From contig JAZGSX010000010.1 of the NCBI GenBank assembly GCA_039519185.1, positions 2,294,001-2,358,000 of the forward strand: a stretch of DNA of 64,000 nucleotides, given 5' to 3'. Source of the stretch: Astragalus membranaceus (lineage: Eukaryota > Streptophyta > Magnoliopsida > Fabales > Fabaceae). The notes under the pieces are model-generated. The model was not told the origin of the DNA, searched no databases, and saw only the letters and a list, made by a program, of their open reading frames with translations. Below, in pieces: positions 1 to 9,479 of the stretch. Numbering within the stretch: the stretch's first letter is position 1; every line of letters begins with the position of its first letter. The position numbers were made by a program, and so were the translations under genes.

Positions 1-708
1 GAAAAGGACTTCATTTGAAAACATCACAATCAAAACACTGACTCTATGTCCAGACGGTCCTCAGAATTTTATCCTAACTTGCGAAGCCCATAACTGGAGC
101 TATACTACTCCAAATGCGACCAAACCAAAACCAAAATGACAAGCATTCAGTCCAGTTTCTAAAATTGTAAGTTATATGATTTATCAACCAGTAAAACAAT
201 CCCAGTTTAGCCGAAAGTCAAACAATACATAGAGCACACAAGGTTTTTTTTTTTTAAAATCGACACAACAACAAATCATTACTCTTTTCCAAATAAAACC
301 AACTAGAAAAATCATTCTCCAATCCAACCAAAACATCACCTCCATACTTCCTCATTTAAAACCCTAAGTCAAAATAATTTATTTCCTTTGATCAACACCC
401 ATGTTCATTCATTAAAAAATAGACATCATAACTAATTTTAGTATCCAACCGTAAAATCGTCCATTAGACATTTCAAAAACAATTTCAGAAATCATTTTAT
501 TTTTCAGATCTCAAAACCACATAACACGACTCAGGAAGTAACGACCAAAAATTTTCATAAAATCCAAGCGTACAATGTCAAACTCCAAGTAGCATGGAAC
601 TTGCAAAACAATTCATGAAGACCCTAAACTTACAACACTGCCTGTCAAAACAATCAGGGACAACACCCAAAAATAAACAACTAACGCGAAAGATGTCATA
701 ATTGTTTT
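1..708 (-). mobile_element. Internal region of non-coding LARD-type element, left part
   Basis: This is AT-rich sequence with no credible coding capacity. By position it is the continuation of the non-coding internal region found at 5155-5716, the two halves being separated by the Reina-type insertion at 709-5154. The assignment rests on the target-site duplication of that insertion (GTTTT at 704-708 and 5155-5159), which shows both flanks were once contiguous. The 3' LTR of this minus-strand element lies beyond the left edge. No polyprotein motif was seen in any frame. Confidence 0.55.
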
Positions 709-1171
709 TGATACAACTAAGAAAACAGAGTAAATGTAGTATGAAAAAACTGGTAGGATTATTGATGTAACCTTAGAGGATCTCTTTAAGGTACAAGTGA
801 GTACAAGAATAGAAATGGAAAAAAGAATGGAACAGTGCACAGAGAGCAGTCCAACTGCCCAATTCCCAGCCCCTAACTATTCTCAAAACCAGCCTGCTTC
901 TCTACTACTATCCAGCTCTATTTATTCTTTAATTTGACCTCTTGCTATTCCATAACTCTGAACATTCAATTCCCCCCACTACTACTTAATTAATAAAGAC
1001 CAATCTTATTCCCCACTAGTACTTAATTATGAAGAAGACTATTCTCATTCCTCAGCTAGGCAGAATCAGTGATCGTGTGAGAGTGGTCCCCAAGCAATTG
1101 GTTTCCACTTCTTCCTTTCATATTTCTTTCCATATTTCCTACTTTGCTCTTCTCTACTAGCTGTTGTATCA
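709..1171 (-). repeat. 3' LTR of the Reina-type element
   Basis: This copy is 463 bp with terminal inverted ends TGATACAAC and GTTGTATCA. It differs from the 5' LTR at a single noticed site (T versus C near 1007). The polyprotein ORF runs 106 bp into this LTR and stops at 1066. Confidence 0.93.
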
Positions 1172-4100
1172 ATACCCCCTCCTTCAAATTTCACCTTGTC
1201 CTCAAGGTGAAGCTCCGGAAAAGTCTCTGTCAGTTTCTCATATGACTCCCACGAATTCTCACAATCTGGCATGTTCTTCCACTTGATGAGAACTTCACAA
1301 GTCTGAACAGAATCCCCTCTCACAGCCAGTACCTCTTCAGGCATAACTTGCAGCTCTAGCTCCTCAGAAACACACTTGGGCAACGGTTGCATATTCACAG
1401 TGGCAGAAACATTAGGTTTTAGCAGAGATACATGAAATACAGGATGAACTCTACTATCCTCAGGTAGTTTCAATCGATAGGCTACCTCTCCAATCCTTTC
1501 TAACACTTCATAAGGTCCATAGAACCTTGGACTCAGTTTCTGATTGAGTCTTTGAGCCAATTTCTTTAGCTTGTAGGGCTGAATCTTCAAGAAAACCATG
1601 TCACCCACCTTGTATTCAACCTCTCTACGATGCTTGTTTGCTTGTTGCTTCATCCTATTTTGAGCCATCACCAAATGATCATGCAAGGCAGCAAGCATCT
1701 CATTTCTGTCCTGTATCAGCAAATCTACTTCATCTACAGCTGTCGCATGAACATCTCCTCTAATTACTGGAGGAGGATCCCTTCCATATAAAGCCTTGAA
1801 TGGTGTCATCTTTGTAGACTCATGGTAGTTGGTATTATACCAAAATTCCGCCCAGCAAAGCCATTTATTCCACTGCTTCGGTTTGTGTCCAGTCACACAC
1901 CTCAGGTAAGTTTCTAAGCATCTATTGACCACCTCAGTCTGGCCATCTATCTGTGGATGATAAGCAGAGCTGAACTTCAACTTAGTTCCTGACAATTTGA
2001 ACAATTCAGTCCAAAAAGAGCTGATGAAGACTCGGTCTCTGTCAGAAACTATGGACTCCGGGTAGCCATGCAATTTGACAACCTCCTTCATGAACAATTC
2101 AGCTACTTCTTTAGCACTATAAGGATGTGCTAAAGCTAAAAAATGAGCATACTTCGTGAATCTATCCACCACAACTAAGATAGTATCCAATCCGCCTGCC
2201 TTGGGTAATCCTCCGATGAAATCCATCGATATATCAGCCCATGTATGCTTCGGAATAGGCAATGGTTGAATCAGTCCAGCTGGACTTAAGTTCTGGGACT
2301 TATTTCTTTGACAAATTTCACACCTTTGCACATAATCTTTAATGTCTTTCCTCATGCCTTCCCAAAAGAATAAATTAGAGATTCTTTTGTAAGTTTTAAA
2401 GTACCCCGAATGGCCTCCCACAGCTGTATCATGGAATTCCCTGAGTATGGCAGCAACTCTGGCCGAAGCATGTGGAATTACTAATTTGTCATCATAATAC
2501 AACCTGCCCTTCAGTAACCTGTAGCCAGGGTATTTGATGAGGCCGAATGGCATCACTAGAAACTCATAATGCCCCTCATGAGTCCTAAAAGCTGTCTTTG
2601 GTACATCCTCATCCTTCATGCGTATTTGATGGTACCCGGACTTCAAATCAAGCTTGGAAAAAATCTGTGCACCCCCCAACTCATCAAGGAGCTCATCAAT
2701 GACAGGTATTGGGAATTTGTCAGGCACAGTCAACTTGTTCAAGGCTCGGTAGTCCACACAAAACCTCCATCCTCCATCTTTCTTTTTCACCAATATCACT
2801 GGGCTACTATAAGGACTATTACTTGGCCTAATAATACCAGCAGCCATCATTTCCTTCACAAACTTCTCAATCTCATTCTTTTGATAATAAGGATACCTAT
2901 AGGGCCGTATGTTAGGTATATTTGCACCATCCTTAAGAATGATAGCATGATCACACCCTCTTTTTGGTGGCAAGTCAGTAGGGTTTCTGAACAAGTCTTC
3001 AAACTCTTCCAAAACTGGATGTATAGCTGAGTCTGGCACTTCACTGTCCTCGGTCCTCTCTCCTTCTGTGAGTTGGTAAGAGAGCATGTAACCTTCACCT
3101 TCATTACTCAAAGCCTTCATCATTGCTTTCCATGATGCACTTGCTTTACATAGAGATGGATCACCCTTCAACATCTTCTTCTCTCCATTACTCCTCCAGC
3201 TCAACACTAAGTGTCTGAAGTTGGCCTTCACCTCCCCTAAACTAGCCAACCAGTCCATTCCAAGCACTACATCTGTCCCTCCCAACTCCATAATGAAAAA
3301 ATGTTGCTCAATCATTACTCCTTGTATTTCAATCATCAGCTTCTGACACACTCCCCTGTTCTTCACCTTAGCTCCATTGCCTACTTCTACCTCAAATTCC
3401 TCGGTGGTGCTCACAGCCAAGTGGAGATGTTCCACTATCCTCTTGGAAATGAAGTTTGCAGATGCTCCACAATCAACTAATGCTAGCACTTCTACCCCTC
3501 CAATCTTCCCAATCACTTTGAAGGATTGGTTGGATGTCAAACCTTCCTTACTATTCAAAGATAATTGCAACACATTGGCAGTCAAAGTCACTGCCTGCTC
3601 TTCCTCACTAGAGCTTTCTTCAGTTTCTTCTCCTTGTGCTTCTTCAATTAGCACAAATTTGTAGTGTTTCAACTTACACACATGATCCCTCCCCCATGTC
3701 TCTCCACATTTGAAACACAAACCCTTCCTGCTTCTTTCTCTTAACTCAGCTTGAGAGAGTTTTCCTCCCCCTACTGTACTCTTCTCTGTACCTTCACCTC
3801 CAGCCGATTTGCTACTGGATCCTTCCTTATTACCTCCCTTTTCCCATCTAGTAAACCCCTTATGGCTCCTAACATAGGATCTATCATTATCCTTGCTGTT
3901 CTTCTTCTCCAAAGCCATCAATCCTCCCTTCCTTAGAGCATTATTCTTTTCCTCCAACAGCAAAGCTCTATCCATCAACTCATCCAATGTTCCAGTAGCA
4001 TGTAACTTCAGTTCAGCTTGGATTTCTTCCTTCAAACCATTGATAAAAATTCCTTTGAGCATCACACGTTCTTCCTTCTTGAGAGGTGCAGATTCCCTTT

Positions 4101-4659
4101 CAAACTTCTCTCTGTATTTCATGACCGAGCTCGTTTGCTTAATGCTCAACAAGGGACCGAATGGATTCTGTACCAGCCCAGGTTGAAACCTTCTAATCAC
4201 AGCAGCCTTGAAGTTCTCCCACGTCAATTCTTCGTTCTGTTCCTCCCACCATTGGTACCAATTCAACGCCTTATCTTCCAAAGCAATCACCACCGCGTCA
4301 AGCTTGTCTACTTCGTCTACCATGTTGAGTTTGAAGTAACGCTCAGCTCGAACTATCCACCCATAGGCATCATCACCTCGGAATATAGGAATCTTCAGCT
4401 TCCTACCTCCAAAATCACGAGACGAGTCACGACTGGAGCTTCGTGTTCGCGAACGTGAACTGTCCTCTGTTTCGGTTTCGATTTCACCATCGACTGGTTC
4501 ATTCGCATTCCGGGTCGGGTTTCGCCGACGTTGTGAACGTCGCTTCCTCGTGCGTCCCCTGCGTGAACGACTACGTTCGATGAACAAGTTTTTCAACTCC
4601 GCTAGCTGCTGCTCGATGCCATCAATGCGTTTTTCCATGGCGTTTCGCGTGAAGACCAT
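1066..4659 (-). CDS. Gag-pol polyprotein, Reina-type, lacking the RT catalytic half and RNase H
   Basis: One 1197-codon frame. Gag has a basic Arg/Ser-rich N-terminus (about residues 25-75) and a zinc knuckle near 314-327 with unusual spacing (C-x2-C-x7-H-x-C). The protease motif near 390 reads DCGA. Reverse transcriptase begins normally (CVDYRALN, then the MPFGL motif near 705), then jumps in frame to the integrase N-terminal region. The YxDD motif and all of RNase H are absent. Integrase follows with its HHCC finger and the DFIGG, SDRD and NRCLE core motifs. A chromodomain (IKWKN...SWE) lies near the C-terminus, and the last 35 or so residues are encoded by the 3' LTR. The start is the first Met, about 30 bp from the 5' LTR. 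It cannot make working reverse transcriptase, though gag and integrase might still be made. Confidence 0.85.
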   Translation of the reverse strand: MVFTRNAMEKRIDGIEQQLAELKNLFIERSRSRRGRTRKRRSQRRRNPTRNANEPVDGEIETETEDSSRSRTRSSSRDSSRDFGGRKLKIPIFRGDDAYGWIVRAERYFKLNMVDEVDKLDAVVIALEDKALNWYQWWEEQNEELTWENFKAAVIRRFQPGLVQNPFGPLLSIKQTSSVMKYREKFERESAPLKKEERVMLKGIFINGLKEEIQAELKLHATGTLDELMDRALLLEEKNNALRKGGLMALEKKNSKDNDRSYVRSHKGFTRWEKGGNKEGSSSKSAGGEGTEKSTVGGGKLSQAELRERSRKGLCFKCGETWGRDHVCKLKHYKFVLIEEAQGEETEESSSEEEQAVTLTANVLQLSLNSKEGLTSNQSFKVIGKIGGVEVLALVDCGASANFISKRIVEHLHLAVSTTEEFEVEVGNGAKVKNRGVCQKLMIEIQGVMIEQHFFIMELGGTDVVLGMDWLASLGEVKANFRHLVLSWRSNGEKKMLKGDPSLCKASASWKAMMKALSNEGEGYMLSYQLTEGERTEDSEVPDSAIHPVLEEFEDLFRNPTDLPPKRGCDHAIILKDGANIPNIRPYRYPYYQKNEIEKFVKEMMAAGIIRPSNSPYSSPVILVKKKDGGWRFCVDYRALNKLTVPDKFPIPVIDELLDELGGAQIFSKLDLKSGYHQIRMKDEDVPKTAFRTHEGHYEFLVMPFGLIKYPGYRLLKGRLYYDDKLVIPHASARVAAILREFHDTAVGGHSGYFKTYKRISNLFFWEGMRKDIKDYVQRCEICQRNKSQNLSPAGLIQPLPIPKHTWADISMDFIGGLPKAGGLDTILVVVDRFTKYAHFLALAHPYSAKEVAELFMKEVVKLHGYPESIVSDRDRVFISSFWTELFKLSGTKLKFSSAYHPQIDGQTEVVNRCLETYLRCVTGHKPKQWNKWLCWAEFWYNTNYHESTKMTPFKALYGRDPPPVIRGDVHATAVDEVDLLIQDRNEMLAALHDHLVMAQNRMKQQANKHRREVEYKVGDMVFLKIQPYKLKKLAQRLNQKLSPRFYGPYEVLERIGEVAYRLKLPEDSRVHPVFHVSLLKPNVSATVNMQPLPKCVSEELELQVMPEEVLAVRGDSVQTCEVLIKWKNMPDCENSWESYEKLTETFPELHLEDKVKFEGGGIDTTASREEQSRKYGKKYERKKWKPIAWGPLSHDH

Positions 4660-4676
4660 ACACCACAGAATCGACT

Positions 4677-4689
4677 GCTCTGAATACCA
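4677..4689 (-). promoter_or_regulatory. Primer binding site of the Reina-type element
   Basis: Read on the minus strand just inside the 5' LTR, this is TGGTATTCAGAGC. It matches the usual initiator-Met tRNA site TGGTATCAGAGC with one inserted T. Confidence 0.65.
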
Positions 4690-4691
4690 CT

Positions 4692-5154
4692 TGATACAAC
4701 TAAGAAAACAGAGTAAATGTAGTATGAAAAAACTGGTAGGATTATTGATGTAACCTTAGAGGATCTCTTTAAGGTACAAGTGAGTACAAGAATAGAAATG
4801 GAAAAAAGAATGGAACAGTGCACAGAGAGCAGTCCAACTGCCCAATTCCCAGCCCCTAACTATTCTCAAAACCAGCCTGCTTCTCTACTACTATCCAGCT
4901 CTATTTATTCTTTAATTTGACCTCTTGCTATTCCATAACTCTGAACATTCAATTCCCCCCACTACTACTTAATTAATAAAGACCAATCCTATTCCCCACT
5001 AGTACTTAATTATGAAGAAGACTATTCTCATTCCTCAGCTAGGCAGAATCAGTGATCGTGTGAGAGTGGTCCCCAAGCAATTGGTTTCCACTTCTTCCTT
5101 TCATATTTCTTTCCATATTTCCTACTTTGCTCTTCTCTACTAGCTGTTGTATCA
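4692..5154 (-). repeat. 5' LTR of the Reina-type element
   Basis: This is the second 463-bp copy of the LTR, followed directly by the target-site duplication GTTTT at 5155-5159. It should carry the element's promoter. Confidence 0.93.
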
Positions 5155-5716
5155 GTTTTCAATTAAAATTAACAATTCTTTTCTGCTAAGTGGAAGATGT
5201 CATAGCCCCGTTAGAATAAATACAAACAGCCTCATAATGGAAAACACTTATAAATCAGGGAACCCCAAACCTCAACATTTTTAGGCATGTACTAGTCTGA
5301 CATAATTTATCAAAACAGTTCCCTACAATGCATTTAGACTCCACGTCAAGGCACACCACCAAAGAGTTCATATAAGACCTAGTGTCGAAACAATTTTAAA
5401 CTAGTCGAAACAAATGTAAATACCAACCAACAAGGTAAGTTATTGGAGACCACACAAACGAAGTCAGAATTCATTCCACAAGAAGGTTAAAGAATAGAAA
5501 CCAACAACAGGGACACAAGTTCACACACAGAAATGCGACACAACCTACAGTACCAGCAGGGGTATCTCCCCCACTAGTTCACTTACCATTAGCAACTCTT
5601 GGTTTACCTGCAACACAAACACTGGTCAGCACTTAAAAGACAACAGTTGGTCGTACACCGACACAACGACTCGACGACTTGGCCGGACGGACCAACCATT
5701 GCTCTGATACCACTAA
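5155..5716 (-). mobile_element. Internal leader of the LARD-type element, right part
   Basis: This non-coding stretch lies between the Reina insertion and the LARD 5' LTR. It is clearly related, in reverse complement, to the internal region of the second LARD at 62271-62910. Shared stretches are those next to the primer site (5620-5700), the segment containing CTAGTGGGGGAGAT (near 5560-5580), and an ATG followed by GTAAGTG. No polyprotein is encoded. Confidence 0.7.
5701..5712 (-). promoter_or_regulatory. Primer binding site of the left LARD (initiator-Met tRNA)
   Basis: The minus strand reads TGGTATCAGAGC, an exact match to the common plant retrotransposon site for initiator-Met tRNA. It lies four bases inside the LTR end. 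Confidence 0.85.
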
Positions 5717-6329
5717 TGTAACACCCCTTTTCTAATAACCTACTATTTAATAAAATCAGAGTTTCTCTTTTTTTTTTTTTTTTTTTTTTGAAAAAAAATT
5801 AAGCGAGTGCTACACTTACTCCATTAAAATCAAAAACTTCAACTTTCATAGTTCAATTAGAACCACAAGATACATAGCACCATAACAAGAAAAACCGTTT
5901 AGTTCACATCAACTAAATACAGTCACTACCAGCAGCGGAATAATAATTAAGTTCTAAATCAAAACCAATACATCACCAAAAATGGTCTAACAGTATAAAG
6001 ACAATAACAATTAAGCATAAGACGCCCCCCGGTGCTACGTATCAGAGCATGACACTTCCTACCAAAACGAAGGTATAAAGGTAACCTTCACTCGTTATTA
6101 CCTGCACGTTGCCGACATAAGAAGCAACATAAAAGCAGTAGGGTGAGTCTCTTTTCATAATTAATAACATATGGGAATAAGCATTGCATAGGAAAAGGGA
6201 ACCAGACACACCAATTCACAACAAGGCAATGACCATATCACAGTTACATTCACCAAACAACAATGCAACAGGTATGGTTATGCATGAAATGCAACCCAAA
6301 CTCCACGGGCACATGCATGTCGGATCCGT

Positions 6330-6422
6330 CACCAAATACAAATAGGCCGTAGCCTCTGCTCACCAAATAAAACTAGGCCGAAGCCTCTGCTCACCAAATA
6401 AAACTAGGCCGAAGCCTCTGCT
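6330..6422 (-). repeat. Three tandem 31-bp repeats with an AGGCCGNAGCCT core
   Basis: Three head-to-tail 31-bp units (6330-6360, 6361-6391, 6392-6422) each contain an imperfect palindrome AGGCCGAAGCCT or AGGCCGTAGCCT followed by CTGCTCACCAA. Another single copy lies near 6540-6585. Single copies recur at equivalent places in the sister LTRs (20550-20610, 20720-20755, 11050-11090). Confidence 0.85.
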
Positions 6423-6885
6423 CACCAATAATGCACATGTTTCATGAGATGCTATGGAAATGCATCACAACACACAACAATTCAATCAATTCACCATTTA
6501 ATTCAACTCACCATTTTATTTACATTCTCACCATTGTATTAATCAGCTCACCAATTAAAATTAGGCCGAAGCCTCTGCTCACCAATCACACCATAATACA
6601 CCCACCAACTCAACCCACCACTCACACCAACACCAATTTCAATTAGGCCAATTTAGGATTTGACGCGACATAGGGAAAGTGAATAAAAATTGAAATTAGA
6701 CACCTTGAACAACTTCAGTCCAGAACCACCAGTAAAATAACCCATTTTTACATAAAACCAGAATATTTGGATAGACACCGAAATTAGCTTCGAAACGCAC
6801 TTTGAACCGTTAAATTTGGATAACCGAGTCAAAAGTTACATTAAAAACAAGTTTGGAAAAATTTAGGCAACATCCTGATTTTGGC

Positions 6886-7110
6886 GCCCAGCAAAAACTG
6901 GCGCAGGGCGCCTAGCGCCCAGGCACTGGCGCAGGGAAAACTGGCGCAGAGCGCCTAGCAAAAACTGGCGCAGGGCGCCTAGCGCCCAGACACAGGCGCA
7001 GGAAACTGGCGCAGAGCGCCTAGCAAAACTGGCGCAGGGCGCCTAGCGCCCAGACACAGGCGCAGGAAACTGGCGCAGAGCGCCTAGCAAAACTGGCGCA
7101 GGAACACGGC
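6886..7110. repeat. GGCGCC-rich repeat cluster in the left LARD LTR
   Basis: Many copies of short units of the type AACTGGCGCAGGGCGCCTAG form an irregular tandem array rich in the palindrome GGCGCC. Isolated GGCGCC sites continue to about 7670. The same vocabulary is found in all sister LTRs. Confidence 0.85.
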
Positions 7111-7436
7111 GCCCATGCATAGGGCGCCTTGGCAAAACACGCATGGAAACTCATTTTACTTCGAAATTGATTTTGCACGAGCCAAATACTCAGAATATGA
7201 GAACCCAACAAAAATTTTGGCAAAAAGTGACACGCATTTTTGGCGCCCATGCACTAGGCGCCTAAGGCCAGGACAGACCACAACTCCTATGACTCCAAAA
7301 ATTATTTTGCACGAGCCATTTAACTTGGACATGAAAACCCAGTATCAATTTTCGCAAAATAAGCAACAGAAAATGGGGACCCTTGGCGCCCATGGCACAA
7401 GGCGCCTAGCGCCAAAACTGGCAGCACAGTGACACA

Positions 7437-7630
7437 GAAACAGCAACACAGTGGCAACAGAAACAGCAACACAGTGGCAACAGAAACAGCACACAGTGGC
7501 AACGCAAACAGCAACACAGTGGCAACGCAGACAGCAACACAGTGGCAACACAGACAGCAACACAGTGGCAACACAGACAGCAACACAGTGGCAACACAAA
7601 CAGCAACACAGTGGCAACACAGTGGCTGAA
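7437..7630. repeat. 23-bp minisatellite in the LTR
   Basis: About eight copies of a 23-bp unit of the type CAGTGGCAACACAGACAGCA plus ACA stand head to tail with few differences. They create several overlapping spurious ORFs on both strands, which I do not regard as genes. A shorter 21-bp relative is present in the LTRs at 21655-21700 and 28730-28775. Confidence 0.9.
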
Positions 7631-8450
7631 TTTCCAGCAACACACACACTCCTAGGGCGCCTAAGGCTCCATAAATTTTCGAGTTCCTCTCAACCAAAAT
7701 TCACCAAATTAAATCACCAATACCATCTATCAATACAAACACTAACCAACACATTTACCACCAAAAATTCATTCGATCATAATATCGAACCCCTAGCATG
7801 CATATGGCGCAACATAGCCATTTCAACACCAATTAAGCACATTCTTGCACAATTCAATTTCAGCATAACAACAACATTATAATACGCAATTCATTCAATA
7901 TAATCACTCTAAAACCTAACCCTACACAATACTCATCACATACACTATTAAAAAACGAAAAGAAGAGCCCCCTAACCTCTTAGAATTCGCACCACCAAGC
8001 AAAACTCCAAGGAATTGCAAGACACCTACAAGCCTCCTCTTCCTCCTTGAGTAATTCGCCCTTCTCCTCCTTCTCCTTCACTATTCGCGACCTCTCCTCT
8101 CACTTCTCCTTTTCTTTTCTTTTTTACGTTTTCTTTTTTTTTTCTTCTCTTCTCTCCTCTCTTCGAATTCTTTTCTTTCTTTTTGGACCAATGAGACACT
8201 TGTCTCCAACCCTTACTAATTCGCCTAGGCCTAAGTCAGTGGGCTTGGGCTTGGGCCAATCCTAACATCCGGAATTACCATCACCACTCCCTTCAAATTA
8301 AATAATTATTTCCAACCCAACTAAGGCTCACATATAATAACACCTATAATTATTTTATTAAGTAATAAATAATAATTATATTATTATTTCTACCCCTCAA
8401 TTTCATTTAATTAATTAAATAAATTAATCTATTATTTTTGGGGCATTACA

Positions 8451-8680
8451 TGTGTCACAAGTGTGGTAAGCCGGGGCATAAGAGTCCCGATTGCATGGCC
8501 TACAAGTGTTTCAAGTGTGGCAAGGAAGGTCACGTAGCTGCTAAGTGTGAGAAGAGAGACGTTGTTTGCTACAACTGTGGGGAGATGGGACATATTAGTA
8601 CCAAGTGTTCCAAGCCGAAGAAAGAGAAGTCTAGTGGGAGGGTGTTTGCCTTGGTGGGCACTGAGTCTTCTGAAGAATGA
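8451..8680 (+). pseudogene. Gag fragment with three zinc knuckles (element Y, Tekay type)
   Basis: The reading frame enters from the LTR junction and carries three CCHC zinc knuckles (CHKCGKPGHKSPDC, CFKCGKEGHVAAKC, CYNCGEMGHISTKC), nearly identical to those of the complete Tekay element at 22568-26929. The N-terminal gag part is missing because the LARD inserted here; it should lie left of the window. The frame stops at 8680, just where protease would begin in the intact relative. Confidence 0.85.
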
Positions 8681-9010
8681 TGATCATTTCGGAGGTATGT
8701 GTTTCGTTAAAGTTTTCCGCTAAACCTATTGTCGATACCGATGCCGCTCACTGTTTTAATACTGCTGAATGTTGTGAATGCTTAAGTCTTGTGTTGTCTT
8801 CTCGGATTGGTCTTATGTTGTCTGGTGTGTTCTTTGTGTTCCTTGTCGATCTTCGACATAGACCTTGTTGCGAGTTTTGTTGTTTGTCGTTGGGTGAATT
8901 AATTGTAATCGTGGGTACGGACTAGTTAGAGCATAACCGTGAGGATGTCAATTGTCGTAGCCAGCCGGTGAGTTAAGGAGATGTTGATGCGAATTTTCGA
9001 GGACGAAAAT
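8681..9010 (+). pseudogene. Degenerate protease remnant of element Y
   Basis: The translation at 8677-8925 still resembles the protease region of the intact relative: a DTDA stretch for DTGA, then LSLVLSS, VFLVDL and a final IVIVGTD for VILGMDW. Spacings are shortened and the rest of pol is absent. From about 8925 the sequence runs into the terminal segment that carries the polypurine tract. Y therefore lost nearly all of pol. Confidence 0.6.
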
Positions 9011-9014
9011 AATC

Positions 9015-9029
9015 TAAGTGGGGGAGAGT
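9015..9029 (+). promoter_or_regulatory. Polypurine tract of element Y
   Basis: AAGTGGGGGAGAGT lies immediately upstream of the LTR start TGTAACACCCC. The identical tract occurs in the complete Tekay element and in the second LARD. Confidence 0.85.
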
Positions 9030-9479
9030 TGTAACACCCCGAATTTAATTAAATAGTTATTTAGTATTTAGTCAATTAAATTAAATAGAAGTTGGTGATA
9101 GAAATAATAATAATAATAATAATAATATTGGGTGGTTTTAGTTATTAATATATTATTTTATTTATCTGAAGGGAGTGGTGTTGGTACTTCGGAGGTGTTA
9201 TGATTGGCCCAGTGCGCCAAGCCCAAGCCCGTAGACTTGAGCTGCTAGGTGCTAGGTTAGTGAAGTGGCGCCTCATTTGTGAAAAAAGAAAAGAAAGCGT
9301 GAGTTGAGAGAAGAGAAAGGAGAGAGCGTGAGAAGAGAAAAAAAGAAAAGAGAAGAACGGCACTAAGGGAGAAGAAAGAAGAAGAGAAGGGCGCGACTTC
9401 CATAGGAGAGGAGAGGAGCTCAGTTGCTGTGGTTACTCGGTGTGCACGTGGAGGGGTCTCTGTCTTCGGTGAAACTAAG

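Larger units (their letters stand above)
709..5154 (-). mobile_element. Reina-type Ty3/Gypsy chromovirus, full length but internally deleted
   Basis: This element has two 463-bp LTRs (709-1171 and 4692-5154) starting TGATACAAC and ending GTTGTATCA, and I noticed one substitution between them. It is flanked by a perfect 5-bp duplication GTTTT. The primer site next to the 5' LTR resembles the initiator-Met consensus with one extra T. One long ORF encodes gag, protease, partial reverse transcriptase, integrase and chromodomain. Domain order and short LTRs match the Reina clade. The centre of pol is missing, so this copy should be non-autonomous. It sits inside the internal region of a LARD. Confidence 0.9.
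6103..7976 (-). other. Putative intron inside the LARD 5' LTR
   Basis: On the minus strand, AGAG|GTTAGG at the 5' end and CGTGCAG|GT at the 3' end bracket about 1.87 kb. Related LTRs have splice-like sites at matching places. This is inferred from consensus and conservation only. Confidence 0.35.
5717..8450 (-). repeat. 5' LTR of the left LARD (GGCGCC-family LTR)
   Basis: A 2734-bp LTR with ends TGTAACACCCC and GGGGCATTACA, oriented by the primer site at its left. It belongs to the same family as the LTRs at 9030, 14020, 19972 and 27050. From right to left it holds a pyrimidine-rich block (purine-rich in the sense strand) near 8030-8190, a putative splice donor at 7976, a GGCGCC-rich cluster, a 23-bp minisatellite, 31-bp repeats and a putative acceptor at 6103. 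It is inserted in gag of element Y, and the expected target duplication on the right would be TGTGT (8451-8455). Confidence 0.85.

Noticed and set aside
613..840. ORF of 75 codons shared with 4602-4823
   Set aside because: It is LTR sequence of the Reina element present at both ends, fused to different flanks.
6886..7110. CRISPR-like array
   Set aside because: Units are irregular, have no uniform spacers and lie in a plant LTR.
7320..7697. Cys/Val/Leu-rich minus-strand ORFs of up to 125 codons
   Set aside because: They are the reverse reading of the 23-bp minisatellite in three frames, not genes.
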